Under the pieces are notes generated by a model. That model had not been told where the DNA came from and did no database searches. It saw only the letters and a list, made by a program, of their open reading frames with translations. Positions 22,361 to 33,121 of a stretch of 64,000 nt of DNA are shown in pieces. Made by a program: the position numbers and the translations under genes. Every line of letters begins with the position of its first letter. Within the stretch, counting starts at the first letter, position 1. Source of the stretch: Canna indica (lineage: Eukaryota; Streptophyta; Magnoliopsida; Zingiberales; Cannaceae). Location: the NCBI GenBank assembly GCA_034359265.1, contig CP136895.1, forward strand, positions 4,962,501-5,026,500, written 5' to 3'.

Positions 22361-22429
22361 GCATGGTGACTGCTGGATTAAGGATGGACGAATTAGATAT
22401 ATTAAACATGTTTCAATATATAGAGAGGA

Positions 22430-22665
22430 TAAAATCCACAGGAACAAAATCCCGATTGGGTAAAACAAAATCCCGATCGGGTATCGTTATTGTCAATCAG
22501 GTAATTAAGAAATCCCGATCGGGAATAACTTAAATCCCGATCGGGTAAAGTTATTCCCGATCGTGTTAAAAGAAATCCTGATCGGGATTTTGTTTTACCC
22601 AATCGGGTAAACTTATTCCTTATCGAGTTAAAAGAAATCCCGATCGAGATTTTGTTCCCATGCTT
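22430..22665. repeat. Array of palindromic CCCGATCGGG motifs
   Basis: Eight to ten exact or near copies of the 10-bp palindrome CCCGATCGGG within about 230 bp, mostly as AAATCCCGATCGGGTAAA or its complement, at irregular spacings of roughly 20-35 bp. It lies between the two captured gene fragments of the Pack-MULE. Confidence 0.85.
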
Positions 22666-22741
22666 CCCATGGTCGGCCGCTTCATCTCCAGGTGGCGGTA
22701 GTGCCGCTCTCCCTGGCCAACAACGCCATTTTTTTGAGCCG

Positions 22742-22965
22742 ATGGCGAGATTCTTTCTCGGAGCTGGCAGCGGTAGCCATCAGCAACGCAGGGACTAGCA
22801 AGGAGGATGGATCCCTCCCTTTGATAGCTTCTTCCTTTACGGCAATCACGACAACCAAAGCGAGGACGCGACTTACACGCGAGGCTTCGAGTTGTGGCAA
22901 CAACACCACATCCAACGCGAGCACCAGCTCAATCTACTCCACCATAGGCTTCCCCGATGAGCTAA
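22742..22965 (+). pseudogene. Captured SHI/STY-related N-terminal fragment
   Basis: From the ATG at 22742 one frame reads MARFFLGAGSGSHQQRRD, a stop, then PPFDSFFLYGNHDN, TRGFELWQQHHIQREHQ. This resembles the N-terminus of SHI-RELATED SEQUENCE (STYLISH/LRP1) transcription factors, which start MAGFFxLG and have a SLFLY...KGFEIWQQH block. The RING-like zinc finger and IGGH domain are not present. A stop codon breaks the frame. It is most likely a first-exon fragment captured by the Pack-MULE. The downstream part, to about 23190, is also GC-rich but unrecognised. Confidence 0.55.
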
Positions 22966-23447
22966 CCTCTGCGGCGGGGAAGTCGATGAGAGGAGGCCTG
23001 GGCAGCGCCACCGATATATGGTGGGATGATCGAGCTGCCATGACTGCTGCAATCAAGCCAATAAGGACTGCGCCCATTGTCGAGGAGCACGAGGAGGCGG
23101 AGGGCGTTCTTGATGTCGGCGAGGGGTCGCTGGGCGACGATATTATTGATGCCGACGAGGGGTTGCTTGCCGAGGAGAAGATGAGAAGAAGAGGAAGCAG
23201 GAAGAAAAATAAAATAATTTTTTTAATAATAAAATTGATTAAAATAATAAAATTATAATGCACGTATGATAAAATTTATCACGTCATTGCTATTAATGTT
23301 CGGATCAACAAAAATTATCAGAAATGACGATGCGTGCTAAACAGGGTAACAAAATGATAGTTCATATTTTTGTTAACGAAAAAAATTATTTTAAAAATAG
23401 AAAAATATCCAAAGTTGATATTTTTTTGGTATTTACCATATTTATTA

Positions 23448-23644
23448 TTGGGTTAGAAAAATGAGTTTCATATTTTATTTTTGGGAATAAGTGAAATTCA
23501 TATTCGGTTTACTAGGAATTGCTGCACTCGATTACTTGCACCATGTCAAATTCAACTACGATTAAACCTACAACAGTATGCTAAGCAGAAAAGAAAAGAA
23601 AAAACAATTCCCCCTTCATCAATATCGTAGATTTTAAAAGCAAT
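23448..23644. other. Region 3' of the UGT gene
   Basis: AT-rich gap between the Pack-MULE and the UGT stop codon. It probably holds the UGT 3' UTR and polyadenylation region, since the gene reads leftwards into it. Confidence 0.4.
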
Positions 23645-25150
23645 TTATACAGAGGTCCATCCATGGCTTTCGCTTTCTCCGTGCGTCCTTCTCCCCTCAA
23701 CTTTGCTCGCTCTCGTTGAATTTGAAACTGCCGCCCTCAAAAAATCTTCCAATCCCCGGAATGAAGACCCAACTCCTTCCTTCCACGCCGCATTCATCAA
23801 CTCCCTGACCTCTTCCACCCTCCTCCTTATCTCCTTCGCCCTCTCTCCTCCGCCCATCACCTCCCTTACCACCCTCTCCACCACCTTCCTTTCCGCCTTG
23901 GAACTCTCCATGTTCCCCCTCGCCACCTCCACGCACACGCCCAATTCCTCCTCCAACATCTTCGCGTTAGGCGATTGCTCCGCCGCCAGTGGCCACCCAA
24001 TGATCGGCACTCCTCGCCTCAAGCTCTCCAACACAGAGTTCCAGCCGCAGTGACTCAGGAACGCGCCCGTCGACGCGTGCGACAAGATCTCCAGCTGCGG
24101 CGCCCATCCGTGAACCACCATTCCCGTCCCTTGCTCCCGCATCCGCTCCTCAAACTTCTCCGGCAGCCACTCCGCCTTGAAATCCCCCTTTTGGTCGAAC
24201 TCTACAGGAGGCCTGATGGCCCACACGAATTGCACCCCGCTCGCTTCCAGCCCCACCGCAAGCTCCATCATCTGCGACGCCGTGATGCTGTTCTGCGACC
24301 CGAATGAGATGTACAAAACGGACGCCGGCGACTTCGAGTCCAGCCACTCAAAGATACCATCTTTATCCGCATTGGGGGTATAAGGAGAGGAGATTAACAG
24401 TGGGCCGATGGGCCAAATTGGAACCGGGACCACTTTACGGAGCATCTGCAATCCAGTCGTCTCCATCTCTTCCACGGTGTTGATCAACATGGCGTCAGCG
24501 TCCGACCAACGTGACAACATATCCTTAATATACACCGACCTCGGTTCACTTCCATCGGCGTCGAGCAGTTGCTTGGGGAGATGCGAACGGTGGATGAGGA
24601 CACCGGGGAAATCCGTCAGCGGGATCTCATCGGCGGCCGTCTGACGGTGAGGTAAGTGAGTCCACAGCGAGAAGTAGACAGCCATTCCATATGCTCCGCC
24701 GGTGATATATATGGAATGGAACACTCCTAACCGGTGCGCCACGCTGGCGGTCCACGGGAAGAAGAAGTCAGCGATTATGCAAAGCGGAGGCCGACCGTCT
24801 TCTTCCGTTATTTCCTCGATGAGCTGCTCGAATGCGGGCTGGAGAGAATTGCAAGCGAGGGTGAAGGCGGGTATATGTTGCACCGGAACCGCGGCGAAGT
24901 GGTGGGCATCAGGAGGAAGACCGTGGGCGGCGGGGGAGAATGGGAGGGAGCGAAGTCGAACAGAAGAGGAGAGGGAGGACGGAGGGAAGGAGGCGTTGAT
25001 GTTTTGGATGTTGAAATGGGTGTTGACGACGTTGACAGTGAGGTCGGCGTGACGACGGGCGAGGAGTTCTGCGAGGGCGAGGAAGGGGTTAATGTGGCCG
25101 TGGGCCAAGTAGGGGAAGAGAACCACGTGTTGACGCTTGCGGGCCTCCAT
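23645..25150 (-). CDS. UDP-glycosyltransferase, UGT92A-like
   Basis: Family 1 glycosyltransferase, 501 residues, single exon: moves a sugar from UDP-sugar to a small acceptor in the cytosol. The ATG at 25148-25150 is chosen because a TATA box lies only 41 bp upstream and it gives the usual N-terminus (MEARKRQHVVLFPYLAHGHI). Visible: catalytic His19 in GHINPF, its Asp partner at about 128 (IIADFFFPW), YISFGSQN at 280-287, and a 44-residue PSPG box at W349-Q392 with HCGWNS (367-372). The final Gln suggests UDP-glucose. FFFPW, TGGAYG and SLWTHLPHR are features I associate with UGT92A; the acceptor is unknown. The C-terminal tail (about 30 residues, Ser/Arg-rich) is a little longer than usual. 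A truncated paralogue lies at 10171. Confidence 0.93.
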   Translation of the reverse strand: MEARKRQHVVLFPYLAHGHINPFLALAELLARRHADLTVNVVNTHFNIQNINASFPPSSLSSSVRLRSLPFSPAAHGLPPDAHHFAAVPVQHIPAFTLACNSLQPAFEQLIEEITEEDGRPPLCIIADFFFPWTASVAHRLGVFHSIYITGGAYGMAVYFSLWTHLPHRQTAADEIPLTDFPGVLIHRSHLPKQLLDADGSEPRSVYIKDMLSRWSDADAMLINTVEEMETTGLQMLRKVVPVPIWPIGPLLISSPYTPNADKDGIFEWLDSKSPASVLYISFGSQNSITASQMMELAVGLEASGVQFVWAIRPPVEFDQKGDFKAEWLPEKFEERMREQGTGMVVHGWAPQLEILSHASTGAFLSHCGWNSVLESLRRGVPIIGWPLAAEQSPNAKMLEEELGVCVEVARGNMESSKAERKVVERVVREVMGGGERAKEIRRRVEEVRELMNAAWKEGVGSSFRGLEDFLRAAVSNSTRASKVEGRRTHGESESHGWTSV

Positions 25151-25190
25151 TGTTGATGAGCTACTGTTCCGCTGCGGAGGTGGTGTTCGG

Positions 25191-25200
25191 TATTTATATA
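25191..25200 (-). promoter_or_regulatory. TATA box of the UGT gene
   Basis: TATATAAATA on the minus strand, 41-50 bp before the chosen ATG. The distance allows a short 5' leader. Confidence 0.6.
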
Positions 25201-25405
25201 ACAACCTAATAACGTAAGAAAAAAAAAACTACTCGTTATTTCATCGTTATCGCCAATTTATTATTCATTTAAATATTAGTAAATTCTCATCATATATATG
25301 ATAACGGCAAAGCCTTTATTATTTGTGTCTCTAGTTTTTTTTCAATAACAAAAATAGAAAATCATAATAGGTGATTATACCAAGGATCCAATCTTAAATA
25401 TGTAA

Positions 25406-25988
25406 GGACTTATTTGAATGAGATGTAGCATGATTTAGTAATGTATGATATAATATAATATTGTATTGTATGATACTGTAATTATTGTTATCATGTTTAG
25501 GAAGATAGTATTGTATTGTATAGTTAAATAATATATTTCTGTTTGATTTGATGATACAGTATGATTCCTTAAATGATAAAATGACCAGAATGCTCTCAAA
25601 TATAAAAATTTATGTAATATTATATTAAATTTATTTTTTTTTCAAAATATTAGATTTAATTAAATACATAAATTTTTTACAAAAGAAAAAAATCAAAAGA
25701 AATGAAAACATAATAAGGACCGACGAATAAAAGAAGAAATGGAAACATAATAAGGATCGACAGGTAAAACAAATATATGAAAAATTGATGGATATTTTAG
25801 GTATTAAAATTTGATAACCATAGGAAATCACCGAATTGATGGTTTCAAAAATCTTACAAAATCGATGATTTTAAAATCATGAGATTATCGTACCATATTA
25901 TATCATGATTTTAAAAGTTTTTCCAAACATAAAATCATATCATACCATACCATGATAAATCATACTCTATTATGAAATAAATAAGGCC
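25406..25988. mobile_element. Tourist-like MITE
   Basis: 583 bp with imperfect terminal inverted repeats of about 48 bp (GGACTTATTT... and ...AAATAAGGCC), flanked by TAA on both sides (25403-25405 and 25989-25991). TAA duplications and GG-ended inverted repeats fit the PIF/Harbinger (Tourist) type. No coding capacity. It lies 0.25 kb upstream of the UGT start. Confidence 0.7.
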
Positions 25989-26483
25989 TAAGCAATTTAC
26001 AATATATTATCACAAACTGTATTATCTACTGTTCTATTTGTGTCTCTGGATATTGGACTAATTTTTATACCGAGCATGTTTATATCACGTAATAAAAAAT
26101 AACTGAATAAATGATGAATTTTAATTCGCTATTTTGGTAACATGAATTTATATATATATATATAATTTTTGCTATAAATAGTATATATATGATAATAAAT
26201 TTTATCCAATTCCTTCTTATTTTTCATCATGCCTTACATTATAGTTAACAAAATCGAGATATTAATTAATGCAGGATAATTTTGATAGCTCAATTATAAT
26301 TAAGAAAAAGTCTGATGTAAAAGGCACATTAATGGAGAAAATTTCCTGCTAATTAAGACGCTTAAATTTCTAATTTCCTTATATTATACGAAATAAATAT
26401 TGAATATGAAAAAGCAGACCGGTAAATAATTTCCTTATGCTTACGTGTTAAACTAGGAATCTTTTTAATATATAATTAATTTA

Positions 26484-26518
<35 letters not shown>
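25989..26518. other. AT-rich spacer with (TA)n tracts
   Basis: No gene. Contains TA dinucleotide runs at about 26141-26164 and 26489-26517. Confidence 0.6.
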
Positions 26519-26520
<2 letters not shown>

Positions 26521-27607
26521 ATTTATCCGAATCGAATTTTGAGAATAAAAAATTTCCAAAATTGGAATCGCCACTGACGAATTCCCCAAACAAAAATTGA
26601 GTGAATTTAATATTGATTTTGCCCCTGGTCAAAGTCTTTAATCAGTTAGAGACTTTGACCAAAAATTAAAAAAAATATAAAAAATAATTTTAATTTCTAT
26701 AGGTATAATAAAAACGATGTGTTAGATTTTAAAAAATATATTTTCAAACTCTCTAATCAGTTAGAGACTTTGGTTAAAAATTTATATATATATATATAAT
26801 AGGTATAATAGAAATGGGATGTTAGATTCTAAAAAATACATTTTTAAATTCTCTAATGATATAGAAATGAGGTGTTAGAGTTTAAAAAATATATTTTCAA
26901 ACTATCTAAATTATTAGAGAGTTTTGCATAAAGTCTATAAATTCAAATTTAAATTAAAAATTATAAAATATTTTTGATATTATAGACTTTGAGCAAAAGT
27001 CTCTAATGCATTAAATTTTATTTAAAGACTTTTGTGAAATATTTTTTAATTATGATGTTAGTGAAATATTTTTTGTCTAAAATATTTTGATAGACTAACA
27101 TATTTTTTATATCACATATATTTTTTGTGAATTAAATTTTATTTTTTATAATTATAAAATTACTATAAATAAAAGTCTCTAACTCATTAGAGATTTTGTG
27201 CAAAGTCCATAATAATTTCATAATTTTTTTAAAAAAATATTTGAATTCATAAAATAATTTTTTAATGATACAAAAGAGTAATCATGATCTAGAAAAATAT
27301 TTTACATCAAAATATTTTATAATTTTTAATTTAAATTTAAATTTATAGACTTTGTATAAAAGTCTTTAATATATTAAAAAGTTTGAAAAATATATTTTTT
27401 ATTTTATTTATCTTATTTTTATCATAAAAAATATTTTATAAATTAAAATTATTATTATTATTATTATTTAAATTTTAATTTTTGGCCAACTTTGACGAGA
27501 GGCAAAATCGATATTTAATCCACTCAATTCCTGTTTGGAAATTCCCCACTATTGATTCTGATTTTGGGAAATTTTTTATTCCCAAAATCTGATTTCGGTA
27601 AATTATT
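26519..27607. mobile_element. Foldback/MULE-like element without coding region
   Basis: Long imperfect terminal inverted repeats of about 110 bp: the left arm from ATTTATCCGAATCGAATTTT to GATTTTGCCCCTGGTCAAAG pairs with the right arm from CTTTGACGAGAGGCAAAATC to AAATCTGATTTCGGTAAATT. The interior is AT-rich with repeated TTAGAGACTTTG-like phrases. Target duplications were not clear. Confidence 0.7.
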
Positions 27608-28671
27608 GTATTATATATTGATTAAAGAGGTTTGAGTTCCTTTTGTATTCGAAGTATTTAATTTTTGGCTTTAATGTATATTATATATTGTTACACGTAG
27701 ACATGTTAGTTAGCGGTGATAATTTTATTCACATCCATCAATTAAAAACCGCATCCTTACTGTATTTAACCCATATGCACGAATAAATACGAATATGAAT
27801 GCAAATATGTATTTAAAAAATCTTATTCGCGAAGATACAATACAAATATGGATATAGATCTTCATTGTATCTGTGCCGCATATCTGCATATGAAAAATTA
27901 TTATTTTACCCGAATGTAAGTTACTTAATATATATTATATTGATTGATTTTATGTTAAATTACATATGAAATTCTAGTAAAGTATCAATTGTACATGAAT
28001 ATTAATAATATAAATTATTATTTATTAATTTTTTATTAAATGTTGTGCGCTTCTACAAATATGCGAATGCGCGATGTAGATGTAAATACTACAATATATG
28101 TACCGTATTCGATCAACGGTCATCGCCAATGGTAATTTAATTATGATTTGGACATGTAGCCTTTAATTATGATTTTTCCCCAAATTAAATACACAATTTT
28201 TACGAAATAAAAACTATTACCCAGTAAATATATTATTTTTAATTCAACAATAAAAATAGTTGATGCGCTAATAAATTAGTCAATTATATTCATTCGGTAT
28301 GTAAATTGGTATATTTAAGTCATCAAATTTATGTGCATGCAGAACTCTAACCATTCATTTTGAATCGTGATAAATATTCAGTAGTTTCCCGAACGAATAT
28401 CTTAACAGAAATTCTTTAATTCTAAATATGGTTGTTTAAATTTTTAGATCTAGAATAAAAAAAATCAAAATATTCATATACCCCTCCACATAAATCTTTA
28501 ACACATTAGTGGTTTTTGTTAAAAAAATATTTTTAATTCATAAAATATTTTTATAAATATAAAATATGTACTAAAATTTTAAAAAATATTTTGGACCAAA
28601 ATATTTTATAATTTATAATTAAACAAAATATTTTATAATTTATAATTAAATAAATTTTATAGACTTTGAGC
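27608..28671. other. AT-rich stretch, no gene seen
   Basis: No coding signal. From about 28460 the sequence resembles the interior of the foldback element at 26519 (TTTAACACATTAGTGG, ATAGACTTTGAGC) and resumes after the hAT MITE to about 29560. It may be a second decayed copy, but its ends could not be placed. Confidence 0.4.
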
Positions 28672-29155
28672 CTAGGAAGCACGGACACTCCGTGAAACTG
28701 CCGTGTCCGCGTGTCCGACACGCTGTAGTGTCCGACACACTGAGACACTCGTCCGACACACGTGTCCCACATGTCCAAGAGTGTCTTGACCAAAAAAAAA
28801 AATTTGTCGTGTCTGACACGGCCCGAAAAGTTCCGAACACGATCGGACTGATAATTTAGGAATTTTTTGAGAGATATCAATAGATATTGTGCCCCATACT
28901 TTTAAAAAGGACTTAGAAATGGTAAGTATTGATATAAGAAATTATCTAGAATGTTTCATATATTTTGAAAGAGATTTTAACTGAAAATGAGTAGTTTGAC
29001 ATCAATGAAAATATCATGATATTATTTTATTATAAATCTTGATATATATATATATATATGTCGTGTTCGTGTTCTATAAATTTCTGAAGTTGGTGTGTCC
29101 TCGTGTTCGTGTCCGTGTCGTGTCCCGTGTCAGTGTCGGCGTCAGTGCTTCATAG
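28672..29155. mobile_element. hAT-type MITE rich in GTGTCCGACAC
   Basis: 484 bp from CTAGGAAGCACGGACAC to its imperfect complement (GTCAGTGCTTCATAG). The flanks CTTTGAGC and CATTGAGC form a 7-of-8 target duplication, which fits hAT. The arms contain many GTGTCC/GGACAC repeats. No coding capacity. Confidence 0.72.
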
Positions 29156-30219
29156 CATTGAGCAAAATTTAAATTGAAAATAGAAAGTTTGCCCAAAGTC
29201 TGACACTAAATTTAGATTGAAAATAATGAAATATTTTGCTTAAAATAATTTTTGAGATCTTAGCCCCTCTTCTATATCATAAAAAATATATTTTATTAAT
29301 TAAAATTAATTAAAATTAATTTTTTAGAATTGTGAAACTATTAAATTTAAATTGAAAATAATGAAATATATATTTTGATCCAAGATACTTCTTTAGACAA
29401 TATCATATTTTTCATATCATAAAAATATATTATTATTTAGCGTTACGAAGCTATTCTAAACTCTGAGTAAAAATCTCTAAAATGTTAGAGATTTTTGCTT
29501 AAAGTATATAACATTAAATTTAAATTAAAAATCATGAAATATGTTCGAGACTTTTGGAAATGGGGATTTGAGAATTTAAATAATCATATTTCATATGCGG
29601 AAATTTTTATTAAAGACATTTTATATTTAGAAAATTGATGATAATTAAATATTTTATTTAGGATAAATGTTTATAATAACTAGTTTCCATTAAATTATAT
29701 TTCATTTAAGGTTTATTTATTTTGTTAAAATTGTTAATTCACGATAATATATTAACATTAATGATTGTAGTAAATCAAACATTAATATCTGATGTTAATA
29801 AATATATTACTCGTTAACATATTGTCCTGAGATTTTCTTTTTTTTCAAACATAAAAATTGACTTTATAACACAAAAAATACAAAACATAATCGTGATAAT
29901 ATACACACATGACGTATTATAAAACGTACAAAGACGTAAAAAAGACACACAAAACGCTACAACTAGAGATTGAACTCAAGACCTAGATAATATATTCAGA
30001 TGCTATTATTAATGATATTTCATAGTGAATCAATTTTTATCATTTTATTTTATTTATCACTCGCGTGCATGAAAGCTTATATAAGAATTCGTGATTTACA
30101 AGTATTTAGAAGGGAAATATAATTCTCACAATTCATGGGAACTTGAGAGACCAAGGTGGACCGAGCCTATTAGATGGTTTTAATTGTGCAAAAAAAAAGA
30201 AAAAAAAAAAGAGAAAGAA
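29156..30219. other. AT-rich stretch, no gene seen
   Basis: Contains AGAGATTTTTGCTTAAAG-type phrases like those of the foldback at 26519 up to about 29560, then featureless AT-rich DNA and an A-rich tract at 30190-30210. Confidence 0.4.
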
Positions 30220-31757
30220 GGGAGAAGTGTAGATTTGGTCATATAAATTTCATTTTGGTATTTTCAGTCTTATAAATTTGCTAGTAATATAGATTTGATC
30301 CTATCTGTGACGGTCCGTTAACTCTCCATCAATGTGGACTAACGTCGTTCATACACGTTGACAGATTTGGTCCTATAAGTTTCATTTCGAAATTTTCAGT
30401 CATATATATTTGCCCTGTAGCAAATATTTGGTCTTATATATTTACCATGTAGCACAGATTTGATCTTATCTACGACGGTACGTTAACTTTCCGTCCACGA
30501 AAAAATAAATGACGTTATATCAATGTTGACAGAGTTAACAAACCATCGTGGATAAGACCAAATCTATATAACAGACCGACATATAGACAAGTTGGTACTC
30601 CGTAACATAGATCTGCTTCGTAACATATATAAGTTTGTTTCGTAACATAGATTTGATCATATTCATGACGGTTCGTTAACTCTGTCAACATGAACATAAT
30701 ACTATTTATTTTTTCGTGGACGGAGAGTTAACGGACCATCACGGTCAGTGGCGGATCCAAAAAAATTTATTAGTGGGGGCAAATTAATACATAAAATTTC
30801 AAAAGTCGACACTTCAAATTTGCGCCGAAATGGAGGCGATGTATCCTTATAAAAATATTTAAATAATTATTCACTTATTTAATTGTTAAAGAAATTATAT
30901 TCATATATCTAATTATTTACTCAATAAGTTTACTCCAAAATTTTTCATCTATTCTAAACAAATTAAAATTAATTAAAACCATCAATATAATAAATTTTTT
31001 AAAATATATTTAGATAAAGTTTTAATCAAATTCAAATACAAAATTAAATTTAATCAAGAACAAATAGTAGCTGAAGAAGTAGAAACTAATTAAGGATGTA
31101 ATTATTTTGATTGTTGCTGAAGCTTGAGAAGTAGAAGAAGAATGATGTAAGAAGTAGAAGCTTGCTGTTGAAGAATAGTAGCAGCAAGCTATTTGACTTA
31201 AAGTGCATATGAAGAGTAGTAGCAGCGAGTTAAAAATGGGGGACAGTGGGAGCCACCAAAATCTCAACATGAGGTTAAAATTTAAAGTGGAGCTGAAGAG
31301 TAGTAGCAGCGAGTTAAAAATGGGGCAGTGAGGGCCACCAATTGTATAAAATACTATATATAAGATTTTTTTTAAAAAATTAGTGGGAGCCACTGCCCCC
31401 ACTACCCCCACTACCCCCACCCTGTATTCGTCACTGATCATGGATATGATCAAATTTGTGTTATGGGACAAATATATTGGACCAAATTTGTGATGCAGGG
31501 CAAATATATAAGACCAAATATGTGCTACAGGACAAATATATATGATTGAAAATTTTAAAATGAAATTTATAGGACCAAATCTGTCAACATGTATGAACGA
31601 CGTTGGTCCACATTGACGGAAAGTTAACAGACCATCATGAATCAGACCAAATATGTACTACGGAGCAAACTTATAGTACTGAGAATACCAAAATGAATTT
31701 AATAGGACTAAAGTTTAAAAAATTGAAAATTTATAGGATCAAATCTGCACTTCTCCC
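30220..31757. mobile_element. Large foldback element with about 450-bp arms
   Basis: Left end GGGAGAAGTGTAGATTTGGTC is the inverse of the right end GATCAAATCTGCACTTCTCCC. The arms match through ACTAACGTCGTTCATACACG (left) and CGTGTATGAACGACGTTGGT-like sequence (right). Repeats of GACGGTCCGTTAACT and its inverse fill the arms. The centre is occupied by a separate insertion (30746-31436). No transposase is present. A Mutator-like MITE is the likely class, but no clear 9-bp duplication was found. Confidence 0.72.
30746..31436. mobile_element. hAT-like non-autonomous insertion
   Basis: Starts CAGTGGCGGATCCA and ends ...TATTCGTCACTG. These are imperfect inverted ends of the CAGTGGCGGA type common in plant hAT elements. 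Flanks ATCACGGT and ATCATGGA agree at 6 of 8 positions. The interior has repeated GAAGAGTAGTAGCAGCGAG phrases and ends in runs of CCCCCACTA. No protein recognised. Confidence 0.6.
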
Positions 31758-32269
31758 AAAAAAAAATAGATGAGTTTAATTGAATAAAAAAAATGATGGG
31801 GGCATGCATTTATATAGAACCAATTGTCACCTTACACTACTAAAAATTGAGTCTTCAGCAACGGCTATCAGCAACGATCGCTCAAGCCGTTGCTATTGAC
31901 AACGACATTCTTACGGCCGATCAAGCCGTTGCAGATATGTTGTATCTGCAACGGCTTTCTAACGGACACGCGAGCCGTTGCTGATGATTTTAATTATCAG
32001 CAACGGCTTTCTAACGGACAAGTGAGCCGTTGCTGATGATAACTTATTAGCAACGGCTTTCTAACGGGCGAGTGAGCCGTTGCTGATAAGTTTATATAGG
32101 TCGCAGGTCGTGCCCGACCGTTCTTCCTCCCGCCGACCTGCCCGACCCTTCTTCCTCCCGCTGCTGTCGCCGCCACCTCCTCCTCCCGCCTCTCGCCGCC
32201 GTTGTCGACGCCGACGACGCCGAGCTACCGTTGCCGACACTGTCGTCCGTCCTCGACCGCCGATTTCAG

Positions 32270-33117
32270 GTATTCATCGCCGCCCGGCCGTCTCTTCCCA
32301 TTGCAGCCGGCGGGAAATCCGACAGAAACCCTATTTTTAGGGTTTCGGCCGGCGGCGGTCGGCCGATGGCCACCGCCGGATCTTGTACAGTGTTCGGACA
32401 CTGTACGCCGGCGCCGGAGTCCACCGGACTCCGGCGCCGGAAAGAGTAGATTTATAATTTTTTATTTTTTATTTATATGTTAATTAATTATTTAGATTAA
32501 TTATTTAATTTGTTAGATTAATTATTAGGGTTTAGATTAATTTCGGAATTATCCACTTCGGCATTGTGCCGGAATCGTCCACTTCGGACGCGCACCGAAA
32601 TCGTCCACTTCGGACTCTTGCAGAAATCGTCTAATTTGAATTCGTGTCGGAATTGTCCAATATGGACTCGAACTATCTCGAAACATTTAGAAAATAATCA
32701 TCCATCCGACGAGTTGATATGTTTCACGTACGTATCGATGAGTCGGATATGATTTAGCAAAACCTTAGATCTGTTCGGGGATTGTATGTTCGTGTAAAAG
32801 AAGTAGATGATCTTTTATACGACGTACAATTCTTGAATTGTCACTGATTGGACAATTTGGGAATATAGTTATTTGTACTGCACTTACGTTTTTATTTTAA
32901 CTGTTAACTAATTATTCTAAATTTTGGCAACATCTCTCTTGTTCTCCGATACGCGCCCAGATGATATGCGTATTCGGAGAACTGTAGGGAGATGCTGCCA
33001 AAATTTAGAATGAAGTTAGCGGTTAAAATAAGTGCAATATAAATAACATAAATCCCGAATGGAATAGGACAATCTCACCTAAAGACATTAACCAAAGAAA
33101 TTATCATTGATTGACAG
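32270..33117 (+). other. Predicted 5' leader intron of the CACTA transposase gene (E)
   Basis: Donor TTTCAG/GTATTC at 32269/32270 and acceptor TTGACAG at 33117, four bases before the ATG at 33122. The donor context is conserved in B and D (TTCAG/GTATG). The intron holds the telo-box, minisatellite and hairpin. Inferred from sequence only. Confidence 0.5.
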
Positions 33118-33121
33118 AATC

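Larger units (their letters stand above)
21729..23437. mobile_element. Pack-MULE-like element with captured gene fragments
   Basis: Terminal inverted repeats of roughly 230 bp: the left (from GTAAGTATCCAAAAG at 21731) matches the reverse complement of the right (ending TTTTTTTGGTATTTACC). Both contain the phrase around ATTATCATTATGTTATCCCG and CGTCATTTCTGA. The element is flanked by a perfect 10-bp direct repeat ATATTTATTA (21719-21728 and 23438-23447), the duplication size expected of Mutator-like elements. The interior is GC-rich and carries fragments resembling cellular genes, with no transposase. This is the definition of a Pack-MULE. Confidence 0.85.

Noticed and set aside
23697..25156. 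Other frames over the UGT gene, including several on the plus strand
   Set aside because: Shadow frames of a GC-rich gene; no motif content.
25151..25204. Upstream extension of the UGT protein by 18 residues
   Set aside because: The extension begins at a TTG and covers the TATA box; the ATG at 25150 gives the usual family N-terminus.
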